From Bacteroidia bacterium (GTDB lineage: Bacteria; Bacteroidota; Bacteroidia; Bacteroidales; CAJPTX01), in assembly GCA_905373475.1 (NCBI GenBank), contig CAJPTC010000017.1, forward strand, positions 1 to 54,556: a DNA stretch of 54,556 nucleotides, given 5' to 3'. The notes under the pieces are model-generated. The model saw only the letters and a list, made by a program, of their open reading frames with translations. It was not told where the DNA came from and searched no databases. The position numbers and the translations under genes were made by a program. Below, piece by piece: positions 1-8,595 of the stretch. Numbering within the stretch: the first letter of the stretch is position 1; every line of letters begins with the position of its first letter.

Positions 1-53
1 TCGCTTCGTAAGTACTGAATTGTGTATCTTTGTTCTAGGGTTAAATGTGCCAT
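1..53 (-). CDS. IS30-type transposase, N-terminal 17 codons only
   Basis: On the minus strand an ATG at 51-53 opens MAHLTLEQRYTIQYLRS, the usual beginning of IS30 transposases (the helix-turn-helix region starts here). The frame stays open to the window edge. The copy near 19.2 kb has a stop codon where this one reads Gln (LTLEQRY), so this copy may be the intact one. Only the first 17 codons are visible. Confidence 0.7.
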   Translation of the reverse strand, partial: MAHLTLEQRYTIQYLRS

Positions 54-194
54 CTTTTACTTTTTTGGACGGAAGCCGAAGATACACTTTTTAGCCTTGC
101 CAGAGGGAAAGAGAAGAATTCTTCTCTTTTTTCCTCTGGATTTATGCGCGTGCCTGTTTTTCTTCTAGCGTTGCATTTATTACTTGAATTTGGG
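1..194 (-). mobile_element. IS30-family element, one end (runs off the left edge)
   Basis: This stretch matches the transposase-start end of the IS30-type element at 18251-19393. It holds the first codons of a transposase on the minus strand, then a long imperfect hairpin (arms around 102-143, beginning ccagagg and ending cctctgg), then a terminal repeat at 170-194 (gttgcatttattacttgaat plus ttggg). The same order is seen at 19210-19393. The body of the element lies outside the window, so its completeness cannot be judged. Confidence 0.8.
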
Positions 195-216
195 TTACTT
201 ATAATTTTCATGTTAG

Positions 217-1647
217 ATGCATAAACTGATCATCCTTTTCATCTTCTTTCCTCTCGCCCTATTAGCTCAATCTTTTCATGGGTTTGATGTGCATATAAAG
301 CCCTACTATTCAGATTATATGATGACTAGTGAGACGCTCCCAGATCCTAGCTGGACTGTTCATCTATTGCTGCAAGTACAATTTATAGAAACTATCCCCA
401 GCGAATTTATCAATCAGCGAGATACGTTGTCTCTTTATGTAAACCAATTGTACCGAAAGTCTCTCTATGGAGCTCTAATTTTCCCGAGTGTTACGATTGA
501 CTATCATGAAAAATTCCCCATTTACTCTTTTGAGTATGCCTCATCTCCGAAATGGAAAATTTCCGAGCAATGGAAAGACTATGCCCGCATCCGTTATAGC
601 TATGTCTCCATGTTTAACCTCGGAATGAATAGATACCCATCGCCAACCTACTTTATGCAAGCAGACGAATTAAGTTATTTTTTTGCACGGGGACGTGGAG
701 ATGATAAACTACGGCTTTCAATAGATGTCCCTGATTTCCTTTTCTATTTTCGCTCAGATAAAGAACTTGAACGCGATACTATCGATAGTGATCTGCGTCG
801 TATTACAACTACGGTTGCCGAAGCGCCTTCACTCTTTATTATGTACAAACCTGGATTTTGGCACGAGCAGGATACTATTGCAGACATCCCAGTGGATCTC
901 CTTTGGGAACGCGTCGATACTGAACATTCATACGCTAATTCCGATTCGTGTAAGCTTGTTTACTTACCAGATGATAAGAAGGAAAGTGTTATTACTGGAG
1001 TAGAACGATTGAGGCAAGTTATTCCCATGATAACAAAGACTACAGCGTTATTGGGAAAGAGTCCAAATAAAATAGAGCTCATTGTGTCCAATATGGAACA
1101 AAAACGATACGAACTCAAATATCTTTTTGCTTTTAGTCGGCGCTCTCCAGCAGGGAAAGGATTGATCCCAATAAGTCCAGAAGGCTTTAAACAGACAGAA
1201 TTGGTACATGAGATAATGCATCTTTATATGCCAAAGATCGTAGACCACGTATTGTGGTTAACGCCTTACGAACGTTTCCTTCTTTCCGAAGCGCTAGTAG
1301 AATATATCGCAAGCTATATTGATGAGACGACTACTTCTTCAAAGTCATTTATTGAAAAAGAAAAAAGAATAGAAGATAAAGGTTATACATCGACTCTGGC
1401 TCGCAAAGTATCGAAATTAAAACAGAATATTACAGCTGAAAAGGCGGAAGAAAGCAGTAATTGGCTTTACTATACGTATGTACCATATCAGATCCATAAA
1501 ACAGCAATTAAGTGTTTTGGGGGCGACGAGAAGATGGTGCAGAAAGTTGTTGAATTCTTAAAACAATGCGAAGACCAAAAATGGGAAGAAAAGCAACTAC
1601 GCCCACAGTTAGATAAATTTAAGAAAGAGTTAGGTGTGGTGCTATAA
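217..1647 (+). CDS. exported HExxH (gluzincin-like) metalloprotease
   Basis: A 476-residue protein with an N-terminal signal sequence (hydrophobic to about residue 17, LLALLAQS). HEIMH at residues 331-335 is a zinc-binding HExxH motif. It is followed about 23 residues later by LSEALVEYI, which resembles the third-ligand glutamate helix of gluzincins (M1-like, NEGFAEY). The first 250 residues are not recognisable to me and are rich in beta-type sequence. The protein probably acts in the periplasm or at the surface. It lies 21 bp upstream of a C39-type peptide exporter and adaptor in the same direction, so it may process or act on the exported peptide; that is inference from context. An IS30 end stops 23 bp before the start codon. 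I know of no named family member. Confidence 0.75.
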   Translation: MHKLIILFIFFPLALLAQSFHGFDVHIKPYYSDYMMTSETLPDPSWTVHLLLQVQFIETIPSEFINQRDTLSLYVNQLYRKSLYGALIFPSVTIDYHEKFPIYSFEYASSPKWKISEQWKDYARIRYSYVSMFNLGMNRYPSPTYFMQADELSYFFARGRGDDKLRLSIDVPDFLFYFRSDKELERDTIDSDLRRITTTVAEAPSLFIMYKPGFWHEQDTIADIPVDLLWERVDTEHSYANSDSCKLVYLPDDKKESVITGVERLRQVIPMITKTTALLGKSPNKIELIVSNMEQKRYELKYLFAFSRRSPAGKGLIPISPEGFKQTELVHEIMHLYMPKIVDHVLWLTPYERFLLSEALVEYIASYIDETTTSSKSFIEKEKRIEDKGYTSTLARKVSKLKQNITAEKAEESSNWLYYTYVPYQIHKTAIKCFGGDEKMVQKVVEFLKQCEDQKWEEKQLRPQLDKFKKELGVVL

Positions 1648-1668
1648 AATATCCTGATCGCTATCCTT

Positions 1669-3863
1669 ATGAAATTCGTACGTCAGCGCGACAGTCATGA
1701 TTGTGGGGTTGCCTGTCTAGTAATGGTGTGTCAGCATTATGGACGACATGTTTCGTTGGAACGTACTCGACAGCTGTGTCATATTAAACGAACAGGTGTC
1801 TCTCTCCTCGGGATTAGCGAAGCTGCTGAGATTATGGGGTTACGAACACAGGGTGTATTGTGTGATCTTGGTTCCTTACAGGAAATAAATTTGCCTGCAA
1901 TTTTACATTGGCATCAGAATCATTTTGTCGTGCTAACTCGCATTGAAAAGAAAGCGAGAAATGTATTATTTTACCATATTGCGGATCCTGCTTTGGGATT
2001 AATTAGAATTCCCGAAAAAGAGTTTGCAGTAAGTTGGTGCAGTACATCAGATGATGGACAGTCTTGCGGGATCGTTTTGCTGTTAACGCCGACCCCGTTG
2101 TTTTATGAACAAAAAGAGGAACGGAGTATGAATTCCATGAGTGGAATACTCCGTTTCCTATCATATTTCAAGCATTATAAGCGTGAAATTGTTTACATCT
2201 TTCTTAGCCTTTTGCTCGCAAGCATACTACAACTTATATTTCCTTTCCTTACACAAAGTCTTGTAGATATTGGGATTCAGGGTAATGATCTCAATTTTAT
2301 AACTCTTATTCTTATAGCACAATTTGTCCTGTTTCTGGCTAAGCTACTAACCGAGTTTATTCGCTCTTGGCTGATGCTTCATTTGAATTATCGGATCAGT
2401 ATCATGTTTATCACCGATTATTTAATGAAGCTAATGCAACTCCCAATTCGTTTCTTTGATTCTAAAAATGTCGGTGATATACTACAGCGAATCTCAGATA
2501 ATGATCGGATACGCAGTTTTCTTACAGGTTCATCGATTAGTATACTATTTTCATTTTTAAGTTTCCTTATTTTTTCTATTGTATTAGGCGTATACAGTAT
2601 TTCTGTTCTTGGTTTATTTATTCTGGGCAATACTCTTTATATAATTTGGGTATTCTGCTTTATGAAATATAGACGAGAGATCGATAATCGTCGTTTTACG
2701 CAATCTGCAACAGAACAGTCTAACTTATATCAGTTAGTCACTGGTATGCAAGAGATCAAACTAAATAACAATGAGCAGGAAAAGCGCTGGGAATGGGAGC
2801 AGATACAAGTAAAATTATACAAAATCGGCGTACGTGGTCTTGCCTTGGGACAAATTCAACAAGTAGGCACACTTTTTTTAGCCAAGCAACGAGTATTATT
2901 ACAAGTTTTATTGCGGCACGTGCAGTAGTGACGGGCGATATGACTTTAGGTATGATGATGGCGCTCAGTTATATTATTGGTCAATTATCTTCGCCCATTG
3001 AACAGTTTATAAATTTCATCCACTCATACCAAGATGCTAAGTTGAGCATGGAGAGACTGAGTGAAGTAAATAGTTTGCATACTGAAATTGATTCGAGTGA
3101 TATTCTACGAAATGATCTTCCTGAAGACGAAACGTTGACGCTTGAAAATGTTTCGTTCAACTATGAAGGCGCATTGCGAGATTATGTGCTTGAAGGTTTA
3201 AGTTTAGTTATTCCTGAAAAGAAGATCACTGCAATCGTAGGCGCAAGCGGTAGCGGTAAGACAACTATATTGAAGCTATTGCTTGGGTTTTATACACCAC
3301 AGCAAGGCGAAATTCGAATTGGGTGTACTCCTCTGACACAGATGAATCCACACTTTTGGAGAAGCATCTGCGGTGCTGTAATGCAAGAAGGATATATATT
3401 TTCTGATTCAATTTCCTACAATATTGCAATGGAGCGCAATATTGATGCAATGCGCCTACAAGAAGCAATTGCAATAGCAAACTTAAATGAATACATAAAT
3501 GCATTGCCCTTAGGAATAAACACAAAAATTGGGATGGAAGGTTCGGGGTTAAGTCAAGGACAAAAGCAACGCATTTTAATAGCGAGAGCGGTTTATAAGA
3601 GTCCCGAATTTATCTTTCTTGATGAAGCGACCAATTCTCTGGATGCAAGGAACGAACGTATTATAATGGATAATTTGTCATCCTTCTACAAAGGACGTAC
3701 AGTTGTTATCGTTGCGCACCGTCTGAGTACTGTGCGAAATGCTGACAATATTATTGTACTGGAGCGTGGGAAAATTGTAAAAAGTGGACAACATAATGAT
3801 TTGCTCGCTGCCCGAGGAAAATATTATGAACTAGTACAGAACCAACTGGAATTAGGCTTATGA
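1669..3863 (+). pseudogene. C39 peptidase-containing ABC exporter, split by a frameshift
   Basis: Read across one frameshift this gives a protein of about 730 residues, the normal length for peptidase-containing bacteriocin/peptide exporters. The C39 peptidase is complete: Gln6, Cys12 in SHDCGVAC, His85 in HFVVL and Asp106 in IADPA. A transmembrane domain follows, then the ATPase: Walker A GASGSGKTT, signature LSQGQKQR, Walker B FIFLDEAT and H-loop VAHRLS. The frame breaks at a run of seven T at 2873-2879. Frame one stops at 2928; adding one T restores the second frame (TLFFSQAT). The peptidase family cleaves double-glycine leader peptides at the inner membrane during export. The break could be a real mutation, a phase-variable tract or a sequence error. 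It sits 21 bp after the metalloprotease and 1 bp before the adaptor gene. Confidence 0.85.
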
Positions 3864-3864
3864 T

Positions 3865-5184
3865 ATGAAAAAAATTAAAGAGGACGCGTTTTCAAACTAT
3901 AGTAACGAGGTGCAAGATGTGTTAGGAAAAGTCTCATCGCGTATCCTTCGTTTTTGCCTATGTACTTTACTTTTCGTTGTGGGTCTTTTACTTATTGGCA
4001 GTTTTGTTTTTAAGTATCCCGATAAAATTATAGGAGAGATTCATCTTATTGCTATAGCTCCGACACAGACAATCGTAGCTAGAACAAGCGGGTACATCGA
4101 TTCTATATTCCACTATAATGGCGCTACTCTTGATGCAAATGACATTATTGCGTCAATAGAGAATCCCTCAAAGCTACAATCAGTATTGCGACTTGAAGAG
4201 AAGATAGTCTCTCTTTTGCCATTTCTACAACAAGATACTATACCATTAAAATTTTTAGAGGATTGTTTATCTCTCAGTTCAGAAGGTTTAGAAGGGCTTT
4301 CTGCACCTTATAATCAGTGGCATGCAGCACTTAAAGCGATTATAAAATTCCAGCATCAAAACTATTATTTTAGCCGCCTTCAGTTGGAAAAAGAATTGGC
4401 TCTATCGCTTGCAGCAAACCTTTTACAAGCAGAACATCAACAGCGATTACAGTATGAGCAGTACGAACTTACTTGTAAACAATTCGCACGCGATAGTCTT
4501 TTGTATGCAAAAGGCATCTCATCATACATGGAATATGAAAAATCTCTTTCGCGCCTGAAACAAAGCGAGAATTCTTCATTGGAAAGTTTAAGCAAAATAT
4601 CGGCTTGTAAACAAAGCATGATACAAAATAAACTGCTACAGCAAGAGTTAATAAAACATCTACAAGATGAGAGCTCCCAACTACAACTGGAATTGAAATC
4701 CTAAACTACAGGACTTCTGTCAGCAATTTCTCTTTGGAAAGAGCAGTTTTTACTGATTAGTCCAATACGAGGGCATCTTACCTATTGGGGCGAACGCTTT
4801 CCACATCAATACATGCAAGCTGGCGATCCCGTATTTACTATTACGCCCTCAACAGAGAAAACACAACATGGAATAGCATATATAGGAATAGAAAAATCAG
4901 GTTTAGTTCGTGCGGGGCAACAAGTATATATTCGCCTCGCGAATTTCCCTGATACTGAATTTGGATATTTAAGAGGAAGCGTGGAGAAGATATCCTCTCT
5001 TCCGAATAAAGAAGGAAAGTATTTGATTGATATCAAACTTGAAAATGAACTAGTGACGAGCTATGGGAAAGAGCTACCTGTAGACATTGAACTGTCGGGG
5101 ACTGCTGAGATTATAACGACTGAATACCGACTAATTGAGCGCTTTATAATGCCTATTCGGAAAATTCTAACTCAACATATTTGA
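3865..5184 (+). pseudogene. HlyD-type exporter adaptor with an in-frame stop
   Basis: An HlyD/membrane-fusion adaptor: a cytoplasmic start, one transmembrane segment (about residues 30-50), a biotinyl-lipoyl-like stretch (ARTSGYIDSIF), a long coiled coil rich in Gln/Glu/Leu, the second lipoyl half (SPIRGHLTYWG) and a beta-barrel end. A TAA at 4702-4704 interrupts codon 280. The same frame continues without other stops to 5184, giving 439 residues in all, a normal length. The stop (taa after aaatcc) could come from a single change of a Lys codon. Unless the stop is read through, the barrel half is lost. The start lies 1 bp after the exporter stop codon, so the genes form an operon and the protein would bridge this exporter to an outer-membrane channel not encoded here. 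Confidence 0.8.
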
Positions 5185-5210
5185 AAATCATCACGATGCG
5201 TTGATCGGGG

Positions 5211-5231
5211 AGCTGAATTCAAGTCACAAAT
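5211..5231. repeat. IS30-type terminal repeat, solo remnant
   Basis: Twenty bases, gctgaattcaagtcacaaat (5212-5231), are identical to the other end of the IS30 element at 18251-18270. No transposase sequence follows, so only the extreme end remains. Together with the IS end at 1-194 it brackets the metalloprotease/exporter module. Confidence 0.65.
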
Positions 5232-5434
5232 TTACCGTGTAGCAGTCTCATTGATTTATACCGATTTACGAGCTTAAAAACAAGACCCATTACAAAAACA
5301 ACGTTCTGTTTGCGCTGTGGACAAGTTTCTCCACAATTTTTCAGTGCAACAGTACTGGTTAGTGAAATTATTGTTCTGTGTAACAGTTTTTTTTGTATTG
5401 CGTTCCATATATCAACAACTAAAAATATATTTCT

Positions 5435-7750
5435 ATGATGAGAAGAATACTATTATTTCTGGGAACATTGCTTACGGCATTCCTTCTGACAAGCATGGTC
5501 TATGCCGAGGGTAAACCTTTCGTTATGCGCTGGAAAGGTGAAAAAGGAAAAGAGCTGAAAATCTCAATTTTTGGTACTAACTACAAACTTGTAATTAAAA
5601 AAGCATCGGACAACAGTGTGCTTGACTCCCAAACGCTGACGATATATGAAGACAATAAATTCTACTCGTATACCCCTACTGAAGATGGTGAACTCCTTGT
5701 AGAGGCAGGACCAGAGGGGGTTGATTATGTGAGTTCACAATACGGAAGTGCCGATAAATTGTTGAAAGTAGAACAATTTGGTACAGTGGTATGGAAAACA
5801 ATGGAATCGGCTTTTGTTGGTTGTGAAAATATGCAGTTTGCCGAGAATATTGACATACCCAACCTTACATCGGTTACCAATCTGAGTGGTATGTTTACGG
5901 GGTGTTCTAGTTTCAATCAAAACATTGATAACTGGGATGTGAGTAACGTAACCACAATAGACGGACTCTTTTATACTTGTAGCGCTTTTAACCAACCTCT
6001 CAATAGCTGGGATGTGAGCAATGTGACCAGCATGGAGAATGTATTTGGAGAGTGTAGCGCTTTTAACCAACCTCTTGATAATTGGAGGGTAGGTAAAGTA
6101 ACCTCCATGTATGGAATGTTTAGTAGTTGTACTGCTTTCAACCAACCTCTTGATACATGGGATGTAAGTAAGGTAACAGATATGAATGAGATGTTCTCGA
6201 ATTGTAGTGCCTTTAACCAAAATCTCGGGGCGTGGAAGTTGAAAAGCTGTGCCAAACTCGGGATTGATAATTGCGGGATGAGTCTTGCAAACTATTCCAA
6301 AAGTTTGAAGGGATGGGCTGCACAGAACGACATCAAGGAAGAGGTAAGACTCCTTGCGACCAACCTTAAATATGCCGACGATGCGGTCGCTGATCGTAAT
6401 ACGTTAGTCAATAACAAAAAATGGGTTATAAGTCGCGATCGTTTGGTTAAATATCATTTGGACTTTGATTTGCGCGAGATTTCCATCACCAAAGGACAAG
6501 AGCATACACTTGCACTCAGTAAGATAGGACTGAAAGCAAACGAAACAGTAACACTCTCCTCCAGCGAACCGACTAAAGTGGAAATTTTAGATGCCACAGC
6601 ATTCAAAATAAAGGGGCTAGAAGAAGGCGAAGTAACGATTACGGCTACGGTAGCTGCCAATTCCGACCACGGTGAATTAAAAGCTACCTGCAAGGTAACA
6701 GTACTGGCTGCTCCTGCAATAGCGTTTAGCGCGACAGAGGTCTCGGTAGTAAAGGGCAAGCAATTAGTATTAGACCTTCAGAGAACAGGTCTTGATGCCT
6801 CTGAAAAGGTAACCCTGACTAGCAGTGCAGATGGTACAGTAAAAATAGTGGATAACGATGCTATGAAAGTAGAGGGTGTCGCAGAAGGCGAAGCTACCAT
6901 CACGGCAACTGTCGCTGCCAATGCCAAGCATGAAGAATTAGAAGCTACCTGCAAGGTAACAGTACTGGCTGCTCCTGCAATAGTGTTTAGTGTGGCAGAG
7001 GTCTCAGTAGTAAAGGGCAAGCAATTAGTATTAGACCTTCAGAGAACAGGTCTTGATGCCTCTGAAAAGGTAACCCTGACTAGCAGTGCAGATGGTACAG
7101 TAAAAATAGCGGATAACGATGCTATGAAAGTAGAGGGTGTTGCGGAAGGCGAAGCTACCATCACGGCAACAGTCGCTGCCAATGCAAAGCATGAAGAATT
7201 AAAAGCTACCTGCAAAGTAACAGTACTGGCTGCTCCTGCAATAGCATTTAGCGCGGCCGAGGTCTCTGTAGTAAAGGGCAAGCAATTAGTATTAGACCTT
7301 CAGAGAACAGGTCTTGATGCCTCTGAAAAGGTAACCCTGACTAGCAGTGCAGATGGTACAGTAAAAATAGCGGATAACGATGCTATGAAAGTAGAGGGTG
7401 TCGCGGAAGGCGAAGCTACCATCACGGCAACAGTCGCTGCCAATGCAAGGCATGAAGAATTAAAAGCTAACTGCAAAGTACTCGTAATGCCTCCAGCTGC
7501 AGTAGAAGATGTCATCTTTGCCTCCGTAGTCATAACTCCCAATCCTTTTGGTGCTCAGTTGCGCATTATAAACGGTAATTTGCGCGGAATGTACGAATTG
7601 TTCGATGTACAAGGTGTAGAAGTTGCTACTGGTGTATTAGAAAATACAGAGACACGTATTAACACTGTAGCTTTTACAAAAGGCATCTATCTCTTACGCC
7701 TTACCGCAGAGAATGGTGCTGTAAAGACTATAAAGGTCGCAAAGAATTGA
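5435..7750 (+). CDS. T9SS-exported BspA-like adhesin with Ig-like repeats
   Basis: A 771-residue surface or secreted protein. It has a signal peptide (MMRRILLFLGTLLTAFLL, cleaved near VYAEG). Residues about 119-266 are DUF285/BspA-type repeats (NWDVSNVT, CSAFNQPL). Residues about 341-686 hold four bacterial Ig-like (Big-2 type) repeats of 87 residues, three nearly identical even at DNA level. The last 80 residues are a T9SS type A sorting domain (ITPNPFGAQLRI ... GIYLLRLTAENG ... KTIKV). This family uses the T9SS to cross the outer membrane, often with attachment to surface LPS. Adhesion or matrix binding is likely from the domain types. The start at 5435 gives the complete signal peptide. 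A hairpin at 7818-7850 may end the transcript. Confidence 0.85.
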   Translation: MMRRILLFLGTLLTAFLLTSMVYAEGKPFVMRWKGEKGKELKISIFGTNYKLVIKKASDNSVLDSQTLTIYEDNKFYSYTPTEDGELLVEAGPEGVDYVSSQYGSADKLLKVEQFGTVVWKTMESAFVGCENMQFAENIDIPNLTSVTNLSGMFTGCSSFNQNIDNWDVSNVTTIDGLFYTCSAFNQPLNSWDVSNVTSMENVFGECSAFNQPLDNWRVGKVTSMYGMFSSCTAFNQPLDTWDVSKVTDMNEMFSNCSAFNQNLGAWKLKSCAKLGIDNCGMSLANYSKSLKGWAAQNDIKEEVRLLATNLKYADDAVADRNTLVNNKKWVISRDRLVKYHLDFDLREISITKGQEHTLALSKIGLKANETVTLSSSEPTKVEILDATAFKIKGLEEGEVTITATVAANSDHGELKATCKVTVLAAPAIAFSATEVSVVKGKQLVLDLQRTGLDASEKVTLTSSADGTVKIVDNDAMKVEGVAEGEATITATVAANAKHEELEATCKVTVLAAPAIVFSVAEVSVVKGKQLVLDLQRTGLDASEKVTLTSSADGTVKIADNDAMKVEGVAEGEATITATVAANAKHEELKATCKVTVLAAPAIAFSAAEVSVVKGKQLVLDLQRTGLDASEKVTLTSSADGTVKIADNDAMKVEGVAEGEATITATVAANARHEELKANCKVLVMPPAAVEDVIFASVVITPNPFGAQLRIINGNLRGMYELFDVQGVEVATGVLENTETRINTVAFTKGIYLLRLTAENGAVKTIKVAKN
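6707..7480 (+). repeat. three tandem 261-bp DNA repeats (Ig-like domains)
   Basis: Units begin at 6707, 6968 and 7229, each at gctgctcctgcaat, with an exact 261-bp period and only scattered differences. A more diverged unit lies before them (about 6460-6706). The period is a multiple of three, so gain or loss of a unit keeps the frame. Confidence 0.9.
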
Positions 7751-7817
7751 TTATTACAATTTAAGAGTGTAACGGAATACACCGAAAAAGAATTTTACGT
7801 GTATCACTTTTGATTTG

Positions 7818-7855
7818 CACCCCAGAAGTTGGATAAAAACTTTTGGGGTGTTTTT
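7818..7855 (+). terminator. hairpin plus T run, terminator or IS end
   Basis: A 13-base arm, caccccagaagtt, pairs with aacttttggggtg across a short loop and is followed by TTTTT. It lies 68 bp after the adhesin stop codon and fits an intrinsic terminator. Because an IS3-like reading frame starts at 7856, it may instead be, or also be, the end of a former insertion element. Confidence 0.55.
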
Positions 7856-8031
7856 ATGAAATATAGCTATAAAATCCGTCTCGCTATTGTAAGTTGTGTA
7901 AAACAAAAGAAGACTACTAAAGATTTTGGTTCGTGGGAGCAAAACGGTATATCCACTATCGTGGCATCAATACAAACGCCTCCTTATTTCGCCAAATCAT
8001 AACGCTATTTACATGATTAAAATACTATAAT
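7856..8031 (+). pseudogene. possible IS3-family OrfA remnant
   Basis: An ATG at 7856 opens MKYSYKIRLAIV, like the beginning of IS3/IS150-type OrfA proteins (MKYSYE...). The frame ends at 8002. A shifted frame continues with WHQYKRL and runs to a stop at about 8031, as expected for a worn helix-turn-helix protein. No OrfB follows. The call rests on the N-terminal motif and the neighbouring hairpin. Confidence 0.35.
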
Positions 8032-8161
8032 TCAATAAGTTAAATAAATTCTACCGTACAATAGCTTCCTTTTCGTCTCATGTCAGTCTCAGAAATGATA
8101 AATCAAAAAGTTTTTGTGACTAAAAACGTATTTTGAGGGACAATTATTCAGCTACTTTTCA

Positions 8162-8169
8162 TATCTTTA
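8162..8169 (+). promoter_or_regulatory. -7 element TATCTTTA upstream of the structured RNA
   Basis: TATCTTTA matches the Bacteroidota -7 consensus TAnnTTTG except for the last base. A TTTG lies upstream at about 8132-8135, slightly further than usual. It would start transcription around 8174-8177, near the 5' end of the RNA described next. Confidence 0.45.
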
Positions 8170-8434
8170 CTCTTAGAAGTTGTTTAAGGAAAACAACCGA
8201 TCGCTGGTATGTACCAAAACTCTTAATGATCTCAGGATCAGAATTCTATGTGGTCTTAACCAGCGCGACCCGAGGAGATCCTCTTCAAGAAATGGAGTTT
8301 ATGCTCCAGTAGGGGCGATGGTTTATCTCCTTGGGTCGGTTGTTTTCTACCTTCCTACAACAAAGGTAGCACACAACCTCGCTGATCTAATTACACTGCA
8401 AATCTAAGAGTAGGAGCGAGGCACGCCTCGCTCC
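8168..8434 (+). ncRNA. structured non-coding RNA of unknown family
   Basis: Paired segments enclose one another along about 245 bases. 8168-8177 (tactcttaga) pairs with 8403-8412. 8189-8198 (gaaaacaacc) pairs with 8338-8347. Inside these lie 8202-8208 (cgctggt) with 8259-8265, and 8267-8271/8274-8279 (gaccc, ggagat) with 8333-8337/8325-8330. Small hairpins lie at 8227-8240 and 8293-8308, and ctacctt/aaggtag follows after 8347. A 9-bp GC-rich hairpin at 8413-8434 looks like a terminator. The size, 5'-3' closing stem, own promoter and terminator are typical of an independent RNA. I cannot assign it. A 6S-type RNA or the Bacteroidales-1 motif are candidates to test. It lacks the RNase P and tmRNA motifs I know. 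If transcription starts at 8174 only part of the outermost stem would form. The overlapping 75-codon frame looks accidental. Confidence 0.6.
8413..8434 (+). terminator. hairpin at the 3' end of the structured RNA
   Basis: ggagcgagg pairs perfectly with cctcgctcc around a cacg loop. It is followed by a T-rich but interrupted tract (ttgttgtgttg). Confidence 0.6.
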
Positions 8435-8499
8435 TTGTTGTGTTGTCTTGAAAAAGTTGACTCTAAATTATTGGTGTTAGGTAATCCCTTCTCATAAGA

Positions 8500-8545
8500 A
8501 AAAAGAGGGTGCGTCATTCATTTTGACACACCCTCTTATTTTTTT
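8500..8545. terminator. bidirectional terminator
   Basis: aagagggtg...gtca pairs with tgac...caccctctt (about 8503-8537). An A run precedes it and a T run follows, so it can act on both strands. On the minus strand it closes the giant protease gene, whose stop lies about 50 bp away. Confidence 0.75.
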
Positions 8546-8595
8546 AACGACGTGTAGCGAAGTAACTAACTACCGTGCTACGCATGCATACGCCG

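Noticed and set aside
5317..5514. 65-codon frame before the adhesin gene
   Set aside because: It overlaps the adhesin's signal peptide in another frame and has no homology that I can see.
5735..6255. Minus-strand frames with repeated motifs opposite the adhesin
   Set aside because: They mirror the DNA repeats of the BspA-type region; the plus-strand protein has the signal peptide and sorting tail.
6707..7480. CRISPR-like repetition
   Set aside because: Units are 261 bp, contiguous and in frame with the coding sequence; there are no spacers.
8180..8407. 75-codon open frame on the plus strand
   Set aside because: It lies wholly inside the nested paired segments of the structured RNA and has no coding character or recognisable motif.
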